In this document: positions 46,766 through 57,150 of the stretch, piece by piece
Position numbering within the stretch: the first letter of the stretch is position 1
Layout of the letters: each line of letters opens with the position of its first letter
Origin: Chamaea fasciata
Lineage: Eukaryota > Chordata > Aves > Passeriformes > Sylviidae
Length of the DNA stretch: 64,000 nucleotides
NCBI GenBank assembly: GCA_029207755.1
Contig: JARCOQ010000006.1
Coordinates: forward strand, 20,434,890-20,498,889
Direction of reading: 5' to 3'
Notes under the pieces: model-generated
Databases searched by the model: none
What the model was told of the DNA's origin: nothing
Seen by the model: only the letters and a program-made list of their open reading frames with translations
Translations under genes and position numbers: made by a program

Positions 46766-49019
46766 AATCCTTAATTGCTTATATTGCAAAGACTCGCCCA
46801 TATTTATAGTATATTTTGGATTTTTTCCTGTCATTCTGCTATATGTGTTTATGTTGTATGCTAATTCCTGTATTTTAACTTTTTAAATTATATGTAGAAG
46901 AGCCTGAGGCAAATCTGAGTCATTAAGGAAGAAAAGCATGAGAAATTTCACCTTGTTAAAAACAATCATTACAATATAGTAAACCTTTTTTAAAATAAAG
47001 TTGCAAAGAAGAGAAACATAAATTTTGGCTGGTGAATAAACATAATTCAAACATCTGAAATAATTAAAAAGAAAGAAAAATCAGAAGTCTTTCATGCCTC
47101 TTCTGGTCTTTTTTCTCTTGTTTTCCAGAACATAAAATGTCATACCCAATGATTTTATTCTGGCTGAAAATACAAATGCCTATATTCCCTTCAGCAAAAC
47201 TATGCCTCTTTCCTCTTCAAACACCTAAAAGTTTTATGCTGTATAGAAAAGACAAATGAAACCCACTAACTTAAATAAGAATTAATTATTAAAGTACTTA
47301 AATGGTTAGGTGTTATTATTCCCTGGACATAATGGAATATTATAAACATAAAAGGCTCTCATTTTTTTGGCCTTAACTTTCCCCAGTTTGCTCTTAGACT
47401 GATTTTCCATACTATGAACTTTATATGTCTCAGATTAAAGCTCTGATAGTCGTTATTTAGAAAAAAACCCCACACACCAAACACATACATTGAAATAATG
47501 CTTACAAATTCCTTTCTTCATTCTGAGTATTTAGTATAATGTATCACATTATATATTACCTGAGATTTATAGGTGCCTCTGCTTCTGAGAGACATCAATT
47601 TTATTTATCAAAAACTATTTAAAAAGTTTTTCCCTATTCTGAAAATAATTTATAATAGCAGGAAGAATAATGAAGATATAAGTGCAAATAGTGTTCCTTA
47701 TTTTGCAACCCTTTTATATTCCCAGAATTTTTATTATATTCCCTATTTAGGATTGCTACAACTCAATCCTATACTTCATTCTTAAACCACTATACTAAGT
47801 CATAAGTATTTTATAGATGCATATGATCCATATGGTATTCTTAAAGCTAACTTAAGAATAAAGAGAAACACAGAGAAAATCTTTCAGCATCCTAGTGAGT
47901 ATTACAATCTGCTTTACAAGCGAGTACAAGTTCATGTGGAACGTCATTATCCAACTAGCCCAAAGACCTAATGGTTGCCAAAAAACCTCTATTTTCTAAT
48001 CTCATAGAATCTGTCTATAAAAATCAGGATTTAGTAATTATTCTAGAGACACAGGTCTCTAGACAGGTCTCCCATGCTTTTACTTCATCTGTTACAGAGA
48101 GATATTTCATAGTACATTACCCTTCGGCAGCTGTAGAAGCATTTATTGTCAGACAAAATGATTTGGAGGCCCAACTTCCCCCTAAGTTAATAAAGCAAGG
48201 GGGAAGAAAATAAAAGAATTATCGAGTACTGAAAATATTATTAGTTTATTAGCATAGAAAAGAAATTGATTCACTGTTTGAGTTCAATATTGACAAATAG
48301 GACAAAGGAGAACCACAGCTGAGCTTAATTTCCACAGCACTTTATGAAAAGCTACATTTCATAACCATTCCCTCTGAGAAATATTCCTGCCTTGGGAGCA
48401 ATTTTCTGTGGATTCCTTTAACTAGCAGCTCAGTGTGGACTAAAGAAAAGAGAGTTCCTCCCTAAAATATATCCAGTAGTAGATGACAAGGATCAACACT
48501 GATATCAACACTGAAAAATATCTATGCTGTTATCCTTTTTTTTCCCCCCTTTCCTTTAAGACTATACAAATCCCAAATACCCTACAGTCTGTCTGACACA
48601 AAAATGATCCTCTAGAATACCTAAATACTCTCTATGAAAATTGGTTCTTGTGGCTAAATGGCAGAACTTTGAGCATTCAGTTTCAGCAGTGACAGATATT
48701 TGGCATGAAAGAATCCTTCAGGAAGTAATAAGCTACTGAATTCACAAACAAATCCTAAAAATGAAGAAAATTTATGGGGAGAAAAAAAAGGAAAGAATTA
48801 ATTATTTTTTACTTTACATTACATACACAATGTGCATCCATTTTTAAAAGCACAATTCTTTTATTTGTCACCCAATACATGTAGTTTCATATCCCGTTCT
48901 ACCAAAGGAATTATTCTTCGACTTTTATCTCTTTGAGGCCTTAAAGGGAGATGATTCTGATTAATTAAGAGGTGACTTACACCTGATAATAACCTAAACT
49001 CTTAAGCTGTCAATTTACC
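46766..49019. other. AT-rich unique sequence, no gene seen
   Basis: An 80-codon plus-strand frame at 47971-48213 has mixed composition but no motif I can assign. No repeat family is recognised. This is where the body of the endogenous retrovirus at 49.1 kb should lie if it were intact; I see no recognisable retroviral internal sequence. Confidence 0.45.
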
Positions 49020-49076
49020 TGGCATCAGGGCATGCGATAATTCTGGATTTAGGCTTTCCTATGTGCTGGGAATGTG
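49020..49076 (-). mobile_element. Short possible leader remnant downstream of the primer-binding site
   Basis: These bases follow the primer-binding site in the element's own direction and would be 5' leader. No splice donor, gag start or other retroviral feature is recognised, and the element seems to be cut off within or soon after this stretch. Confidence 0.35.
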
Positions 49077-49094
49077 ATCACATCGGCGTCACCA
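49077..49094 (-). other. Retroviral primer-binding site, tRNA-Trp type
   Basis: On the minus strand this reads TGGTGACGCCGATGTGAT. It matches 16 of 18 positions of the sequence complementary to the 3' end of vertebrate tRNA-Trp (TGGTGACCCCGACGTGAT), the primer of avian sarcoma and leukosis viruses. It sits two bases (TT) after the CA end of the adjacent LTR, the expected place. The two differences could be decay or a related primer. Confidence 0.85.
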
Positions 49095-49096
49095 AA

Positions 49097-49368
49097 TGTC
49101 GCCGGTAGGGACACGAAAGAACCACACTCACTCAGGTTCAGAGGTGAGCAGAGAAAGAGCGAGTTTATTATCATTTGTGATTTAAATAGGATTTGGAGTT
49201 TAGTCAAGGATTTGTAGATGAGAGGAACACCTTTCTGACCCTAGTGGTCAGTTCACCAGTCCATCACAGACTGGAATGAAAACAATCTACTTGTTTATGT
49301 TACATTTGTGAGAGACTCCACTAGAAATATGTAAACAGTCATCAGAAGGCTAAAGAATCAGGGTGACA
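49097..49368 (-). mobile_element. 5' LTR of an endogenous alpharetrovirus-like (class II) element
   Basis: On the minus strand the LTR ends ACCGGCGACA (49097) directly before the primer-binding site. Its start is best placed at TGTCACCC (49368), giving terminal repeats TGTCACC/TGTCGCC with one mismatch and a length of about 272 bp. In the element's direction a TATTTAA box (near 49188) is followed about 20 bases later by AATAAA (near 49170) and then a U5-like region. The short length, the TATTTAA-type box and the tRNA-Trp primer site all point to the alpharetrovirus-like group of avian endogenous retroviruses. No gag, pol, env or 3' LTR was found. The start at 49368 is the least certain point. 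Confidence 0.75.
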
Positions 49369-49504
49369 GGAATGTTGTCACAAATAATTTTGTCAGGTCA
49401 CTGCTCTCCTTAAGTGTTCAAAAAACACCAGTGTTCAGAGCTCTGTGGCAAGCATGAAGTAGTTCTGCTGTAGATTGTTGCATGGAAAGTCTCAGAGGAA
49501 TAAT

Positions 49505-49542
<38 letters not shown>
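49505..49542 (+). repeat. (TCTA)n microsatellite, about 9.5 units
   Basis: An uninterrupted TCTA array of 38 bases. Pure tetranucleotide arrays of this length are usually polymorphic in vertebrates. It lies about 135 bp beyond the estimated start of the endogenous-retrovirus LTR. Confidence 0.95.
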
Positions 49543-52500
49543 ATGCATCATCAGCCTTATCTATAAGTTGCATATTTCATCTCAGCTGTTAGATTTGATT
49601 TAAAATACATATATATATGCTGCTTGTTGACATCCCATTAGTATTAAAGAGGGCCTCTTGATATGAATCAGAAAGCTCATTCATATAGGTGCCTTCAAAA
49701 TTTTACTTAGGATACTTCAATCAATGTTTTGAATATAATATGAAGTAACATGGACCCTTATCATTTCATAGGGAAATATGCAAATGATATTTTAAAGTTA
49801 TTTTACAAATGTATGAAAAAGACAAAAACTCCAGAAAAAAAATGTATGCAGAATGACATCCAGTATTACATTTACCTTTGGAATTCTATTCCAGGATTGT
49901 CTAAGTGGAAAAAAAAGACATAATTTTTTCGGAATTTTTATCTCTGTACCCTAACTTTCCTATTACCATTTTACTCGTGAGGATAAAGACAAGATACCTC
50001 CATTTTCAGAAAATGAACTGACCCATATAGGAATAATGGTTAGGTTAATGATGAGACAACATAACAGGGAGGGTGAGACCATGGAGCCTTCAGAATTTTG
50101 CCCCAAATATTTTATAAAAATTGTGATGACTACATATATGGAAAAGGTATGTGAAGCTTGCTTGTGACTATTGCCTGTGAGTACCTATCAATGAATTTCA
50201 GCCCGTTAATTCCCAATGGACAAAGGTCTTTTTCAGTAACTTTCAGCAGGAAATATGATTTCGTACATTTCAAAATTATTTATTTTTGGATGAGCAAGGA
50301 TATGCAATTTTCTCTAGCCTAGTCTGCTTTCAAGACTTGGCTAATCTTGAGCTGCTTATCTGTATGGCCTTGCACTACTCTGTTTTGTACGTAGTAGATC
50401 CTTTCTAACACTAGTACTCCTAGAACTGTTTGTGCATATTCCCACCCCAGAACACCATTAGGATTTTTTTAAAGAAAAAATCCAAAAGATCTGGTGTGAT
50501 TGGTCTTGTAGTTCTTGATATCAAAGGCAAGGCTGTGCAGACACAACATAGTTCTGTAGCAGAAATATATGCCACACAGAGTTCCTTCATATTCTTCATC
50601 AAAATGCAGAAGAGGTTAATAACACCCTAACCATGTTCCCTGAGTACATTTTCAACAAAATTTCATTTTTAAATTGCTTTTCATAAAAGCTAAAAAGTAA
50701 GGGCATTCAGATTTGCAGTATTGTATAATACATCTAATAGGGGAAAACAGAGCAGGAGAAGAGAAGAAACAAAAATTCGGTACCATGTGACTGTATAATA
50801 TTTATAATAGATAGATAAAACTGTTCTAATTACCAACACAACACACTTTTCTTCAATAAAAGCACAGAAGTGTTTGTTTGAGAGTCATAGATTTATTTCT
50901 TTAATATCCTTTCCCTAGAGAGTTATCAGAGGTTGCTCTCCTGCTGGAGTACATTCCTTTGTCTCGAGCTCTGAATGTCATGATTTGAATGGAAAGCTGA
51001 TTTTTGCCTGTGTCTGAGTAGACACACAATGCTGAAGGAGTTGTTCTCCACTGAATCACCAGTGTCCACCTCAGCACTTTCAGCCTCCAGGGCAAGTTTT
51101 GGTATTAATCATAAATTGAATACGTGAAGAATAATAATTAAAGACCAAACTGTAATTATGAACAACATCCAAAGGGAGCAAAAAAACCCCAAACCTGAAT
51201 GTAGGCCCTAGGTTTCCTATTAGTGCACTTAGAATTAACTATAAACAGTCTTGTTAAACTCAATTAAATAGTCAATTAGATGGATTTTTCCTATTAGAAC
51301 AGGATAAGAGGCTTGACTCTTTGAACTACACTCTTCGTAGGTTTTCCTTTTCTTAACTGTTACTGTGTATGGATTTCCTTTTCCTGGGAGTCAGTTAGAA
51401 AAAGACAGAGATAAAAATTTCTTAGAACATCTTTAGGAGGCTTTGGCTTTTTTGTTTCTTTTGATCACCATTCCTCCTGCACCCCAAAAGTAATTAGTGA
51501 CATGTCAAATGTATATCTGCCTGAGAAACAGTGATATCCCCTTGTTGGTAGGGCTCCTAGCAATAAGGATCTCTTTTCTTCATCTCCAGTTGTCTATTTT
51601 ACTAAACTTGGATCACATGTTTGCTGTCACAATTTAAAGTAGATATCAGTCTAGAAATAACTGGTTTCTTTGTATGTTTGATGAGTCAGGCTGAGTTATA
51701 TTCTGGTGTGTTTCTTCATGATATTTCCCCATCCTGATTTTGTCAGCTGTTGCTAATGTGTGACAGCAAAATTAGATAGATAGAATGAAGCAAAGTGCAT
51801 TTATTGCAATACAAATATTGTCACCTGTTAATACTTAAAGACCTTCCTGAGGCTCTTTTTGAACACTGCAGGAGTATAAGTGCAAGTAAACTGAGAGAAA
51901 AACTTACAAATACTTTAGGTTTCTATGCTACAGTGCTAAAATCTCTGGTCTTCAGCTGTTGTATAACTGCTGATTAAAATTTATTTAAAAATAACTTGAT
52001 TTTTAATTGTTCTTCACCTATGATTAAGTGAGTTCTACACTGTGTCATGGATAAAGAGACCTGACATCTGTAAACAGCTCTAAAATGGTCAGCCAAAGAA
52101 ATACAGATCTGGAGATGGACTAAACTGCTTTTAGGGGTAAGAAGCAGAAAACAAACATGGCATTTAATGCACATAGAGAGTTCTTGCATGGTAAAATCAG
52201 ATATGACTTGCAGGTCAATTGAAAATACTCAGGGTATAAAAGCAAATATATTGAAATAACCCCAAGCAGATCCTAGAGTGAAGAAGGACTTCCTTTTAAG
52301 TGTTGAATGTTGTCACCCTGCAGCCACCATCAGACTGGTGACATGGACCTCTAGAATCAAAAGAGCAATGGAAGGATAAGGATGACACCAGCAAAAGGGG
52401 TAGGTATTTGGAATTTTGTGCATTTAAAATTTTTTGTGGTACAATGACACAAAAATTTTTGTGTCATTTTGGTCATCAGAGATATAACTTGTGGAAGACC

Positions 52501-52740
52501 AATTTCCAATTAAAAACAGTTTAGGATTGTAAAAAGCAGAAGCCATGAAAACAGCTTCTCCTCCCCGCACCCACCACAGGTTCATCTTTTCAGATTCATC
52601 TTTACGTCTTTTGTTCCCAACTATGCTGGCTGTGGGAAGAATAAGATGGAGAAATGTGTTTGTGGTCATGTTATGAAACACTTGATGTCTGCTGTTCCTT
52701 ATTCCTCACACAGTTCCTCTGCTAAAGCTTGAGGACCCCC
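49543..52740. other. AT-rich unique sequence, no gene seen
   Basis: It contains short GATA-type runs (near 50808 and 51775) and a 26-bp perfect palindrome (52443-52468). No gene or repeat family is recognised. Confidence 0.5.
52443..52468. repeat. Perfect 26-bp palindrome without spacer
   Basis: AATGACACAAAAA is followed immediately by its exact reverse complement. The centre is AAAAATTTTT. There is no spacer. Confidence 0.95.
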
Positions 52741-53350
52741 TGATAGACCCGTAGACTGGATACGGTCAATGAAAGGTTCCAATATGTGTCTTTCCCACCG
52801 GCTGCAGTACTTCAGGAGTTACTACACCACAGCATCTCTGATGGCCCTAATTTTGGCCAGTAACAGGTCCATCTTGGAGCCATCTTGAACTGGCTCTGTC
52901 TAACATGGTTGCAGCTCCTGCATTCCTTTCCCAGAGGCCATCCCTGCAGAGCTCCTCTTCTCTCTGATGCTGGAAATTTGCCATGCAAAGGCAATGTAGA
53001 ATAGCGTCACAGCTACAGCAGGTCTGAGGCTGTGCAGATAAATTTGGCAATAACAAGAACCCCAATTCAGCTGGCCTAGCTTGTTAGAGAATAGAAGTAA
53101 ACAAGTTCCCAGGGGAGGCAATGATAGGTTGAATTCAAATTCAAACAGGGGACCCCAGCCAATCCCATTCAATAATGAACACAGACATAACATTGGCCAG
53201 TGAGGTGGCTGGTGCTGAGACCCCAACCAGTCAAACGTCCAAGCATGGGAATTTTGAACCCCCTATAAAAGGGGGTGCCCAAAAATAAATGTCAGCTCTT
53301 GTAACATGACCTTCCGTGTGTTCAGTTGTGTGCCTGTCTCCAAAACTACA
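52741..53350 (+). mobile_element. LTR of an endogenous retrovirus, 5' limit uncertain
   Basis: Near the right end, in plus order, are a CCAAT box (near 53159), a TATA box (TATAAAA, 53264-53270) and AATAAA (53284-53289). A U5-like stretch ends CCAAAACTACA at 53350. The compact TATA-to-AATAAA spacing and the composition change identify an LTR 3' half. Two left limits are possible. One is a start at TGATAGACCC (52741), a 610-bp LTR. The other is a start at TGATAGGTTG (53122), preceded by the purine-rich AGGGGAGGCA (53111-53120) that could be a polypurine tract. In that case 52741-53110 would be 3' internal sequence. No convincing target duplication was found. Open frames on the minus strand here are antisense artefacts. 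Confidence 0.65.
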
Positions 53351-56300
53351 ACCCTAATGTAATAGATTACTAACAATATTTTTTTTTTTCTTTATCTTCT
53401 ATGTCTTTCCTTTCTGCTTGTTACTAGGTCTGAGAGTAATGGGGTGTGGCATTTTTATCTAGAGGGCTTAGAATAGCATTTTGAGAAAATGTCAAAATGT
53501 TATTTAGACATCTGTATTTTTGCCGTTTATTCAAATAAGCAAAAGTAAGAGGTCATTGAAATCTTGTTCTTAACATGAATTGAAATCCAAACTCACAACA
53601 CGCTACTATCATGTTTAAAATGACTAAAACTGTAGATTATATTTAGCTCAAGAGATCAGACTAGATGGTCTTGAAAGTAAATTTTGTGTTTAACCTCTCT
53701 GTGTTTAGAACTTTGCCCCTTCATTGCATATCCTCTGGTAGTATAGCTCCTGGCATAGCAATAGTTAGACCTCAAGTTCTTTAGGATTTCCCTTTCAGGA
53801 AGAATTAAAAAAAAAAAAAATCAGATGAAAGTTAACCGCTTTTGTTACTGTTCATGAAATCTGTTTCCTGGTTTTCAATGATAACCATTGGTTATCATTG
53901 TCTCTTTCCTAGTAGTTTATTTTAAGAATGTGTTTTGCATATAGGTAATATTTTAATTTTTGTACTCCAAAAGCAGCTTTTTTTTTTTTCAGTTTTAAAC
54001 ATCTTTGCTAATCCAATTCAATTTTCTCTACCCTGGAATAATCTTTCTTTTTTTCAAAAAGTTAATAGTTATTGGTATAGTAGGTGGTCAACAACTAATG
54101 TCCTAGGCTATTTGCAGAGACAAAAAATAAATATGTATGAGATGTAGAACTTAATTTCAAATGCCAGGTGTAGTCTGCTTCCTTTTTTTCCCCCTAAAAA
54201 TTCTATTGTGTGTTATTTGTATCATAACTTTATTCAGTTCTATGTAGTATGAAATCAGTCTCTCTCATGATCTTCCTGAAAAAACACTATGCTCTTCTTT
54301 AGCATATTTTAGCATCTTTAAATTGTTGGGAATTTTTTAGATGTACATACTCTGATTAACAGGCACAAAGCTATTTTGAATATCTACTTCTTCCACTCTG
54401 CATTAAATTGTAATAATTTCTATTAAGGCTCATTAGATAATTCCATCATGTATAACTCATTTAAATAAATTCATGTAAAGTGCACATATAATCCAAGAAT
54501 CAAAAAAATAATGATTTTATCTATTTTTGATCTTACTATATGAAAAGCATAAAACGTGCTGTTGATAAAAGCTATGTAGTACCAGTTTTAAACTCCATCT
54601 GACTTTTCAGAACCTGCTCTACATTCCCAAGTCCATTTTGTCTAGATTTTCATTTGATATGTTTTATACAAGTGTGTTGATCACTTTATAATGTTATTTT
54701 GAGAAAGAAATCTTTAAAAGAGCTTTTGAAGTCTTACACAATTTATGTTTCAGGCGTCATAAGGGAAATTAACTTATGTCATTCCTGAAACAGTAAGTGG
54801 ACATTAAGCAGATCTGTGGATAGCATTCTACCACTAATTAAATAGTAAGAATGTCAACTTTCAAATTCCACAGAAAACAGAGAAAAAATGAACACAGAAA
54901 AAAGGATGATTATGAAGAAAATAGTTCTGAACTTCAGCTCAGGACTTCAGAAGGCAGAATAACGTAAAGCTCTTTCCTAAAATTTAAAATTAGTCCTTCC
55001 CTAATACAGAAGTTGTATACAAATCATTTTACATTGTTTGTTCTTGTTCATTATTTCAACAGTCACTCCCTCTCTTACGATTTTGCAGTAATAATTTTTT
55101 CATAATTGTGTGTCTTCTATTTTGAAAGAGCTACTGTAGATGGTTCAAGGATAATTTAGTCTGTATCAGTATGAATTATCTCTCTAATTTTATTGAATGC
55201 TAGTTTCGTCTTGCACATTCTTTTCCCACCAGCTCATTGTTAACACTATAAGATTTAGAAGAAGGAAAAGCTGCATGCTTTTTCTTGGCCATTTTCAATT
55301 GTTTGCTTCACAAAGAGGTAATATAATTTGAACTGGATTTATCTTTTATCTCCTCAAATTTCCTGTAAGGACACAGTACATTTTAAAAGGCTGTTACTTT
55401 CTAGCTAAGAAGAATCTGACTTACAGTGATAGATGAGCTGATACTTCAGTCAAGAATCTGAAACACACTTACATACTTTCTGAAGTGCTTTGGTTTCTTT
55501 TGTTTAAGGTTAAACAGTGTCAGTTATTATTATGTTGTTATTATTATCATTAATAACTTGTTCTTTTCATGAGTGCACCAATGTGAATACATATTTTGAA
55601 GTGTTTGGTGTTGATCTGTAACTGCCTCTTAGTACAATCAGAGCAGAAGGACATGAAAAGACACAAAATGACAAGTAGTTATAGATAAAGTGAAAGAAAA
55701 ATGAGCTGAAATAGCCTATTTTGAGGAAAAAAAAATGTTAACATGCTGTCTTATTTGTTATAACAAGACATCCTTTTTCTTTGAAATAAATACAATTCTA
55801 ATTTGAAATGGAGATCCATGAATCAGCCACTGTCAAAAGGGTCTCCCTTTCAGCTGTAGCAACTGGAAAGGTAGATATATATATATATTCGCAGAAGGGC
55901 TTTTTAATATTTATACATACACATCAGAGAGCTAGAAATTACTATGATAGAGTAATTAGAAGGCTTTTCAGTCTGGCCAGTTTTAAAATTTAAAATTGAA
56001 CTTTACTGATTACACCCATTGAGCCAGTACTTATAAGTGATGATAATTTCTTGCACAGTATTAACTGTTTTCGTAACAAATGCAAAAATCTTAGGTCATA
56101 ATCCTTCAAAACTGGCTGTGAATTAAACATACAATGGATGATGCAGTGTGGTGGATCCATCTGCCGTTCTTGGTAGTTTTTAGTGGCCAAGGTGCGGATA
56201 TTCCAACTTGAAAGCTCCTAATCAGAGATAGGTGGGGTTGTTCTAGCTTTCCAGTTTTCATTTGTTTAATTTTTTTATGCCTGATGGTATTTATGCCTTT

Positions 56301-56745
56301 GCTGCCATCCTCTGCTTCTGAAACTGTTTTTCTTGTTTTCTGTTGCTTTGCTAGTCTTTTTGTATACTTGAGGAGCTGTACTGTCATTCTGCAATGTTAT
56401 GCTTCCTTTTTCTTGTTCTCTGGAAACTTTTTCCTTCCACTTCCTACATGCAGCTACACTCAGCTTCTTTGGTGATCATATTGCTTACATAATTATGTAA
56501 AACTGTGTTTGGTTATGACATTACCGTGTTACAAATTCCTTATTCATTTCGGTTAGTTACACTGTTAGTACACTTTTATTCAGGTTCAAGACTGTCACTC
56601 TGTTAGCTTATTTATGTTGGAACTGCTTTCTGGTTTAGTAGTATGAAAACACAAAAAACATTTTAGTTGTCAATAATCTTTGGAGGTACATCAGGCTACT
56701 CAAGATTTTTCCTAGACAATCAGGAATAGCTCCTCGGGTGAATAG
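53351..56745. other. AT-rich unique sequence, no gene seen
   Basis: It contains a T10 run (53381-53390), an A14 run near 53807, a 25-bp palindrome at 53876-53900, and a short TA repeat near 55873. A small stretch at 53657-53676 (GATCAGACTAGATGGTCTTG) resembles the CR1 3' tail but is too short to call. Confidence 0.5.
53876..53900. repeat. 25-bp palindrome, 12-bp arms, one-base centre
   Basis: CAATGATAACCA, a single T, then the exact reverse complement TGGTTATCATTG. Confidence 0.95.
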
Positions 56746-56749
56746 TCCA

Positions 56750-57150
56750 CAACTTTTCTCAGCAACCTTCTCCAATATTACACCATTCTTATCTTGCAAA
56801 GTTTTTCCTTATATCTTATCTAGTGTAATTGGTGTTCACTGTCTTTCAACTGTGCACCTGTGAGAAGTGTGTCCCTTCAATTTAAACTTTAATTAGGTAC
56901 CTTAATACATCCTTTGTCTTCTCTTGAAGCTGAATGTACCCAAATCTGTCTTACTTTTCCATGTATCTCACGTTTTATGACCACTGTGATGGACTACAGC
57001 TGTATTTCCTCCAGTTTCTGAGTCTCTTGTATGGAATAGTCTAGCTTTGGACACCATATTCCAGATTAAACTGAAAAAGTCTCAAGTAGAGTGGAATAAT
57101 TACTGTCTTTGACCTGCTGCTATGCTTTCCCTTGCGCAGCCTAGCATGAA
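56750..57150 (-). mobile_element. Old, diverged CR1 LINE fragment
   Basis: Weak but ordered antisense CR1 phrases are present. They are: TTTTTCCTTATATCTTATCTAG, CTCCAGTTTCTGAGTCTCTTG, TAGCTTTGGACACCATATTCC, TCAAGTAGAGTGGAATAATTAC, and TTTGACCTGCTGCTATGCTTT. The last three are the CR1 'ggacacagtactccag ... gagtagagggg ... gacctgctggccatgct' block. Divergence is much higher than in the 11.8-kb and 44.6-kb copies, which suggests an older insertion. Ends are approximate. Confidence 0.68.

Noticed and set aside
52900..53226. 108-codon minus-strand open frame and two overlapping frames
   Set aside because: These are antisense to the plus-oriented LTR. Three overlapping open frames in GC-richer LTR sequence are expected.
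53657..53676. Short CR1 3'-tail resemblance
   Set aside because: Only about 20 bases resemble the tail, too few to separate from chance.
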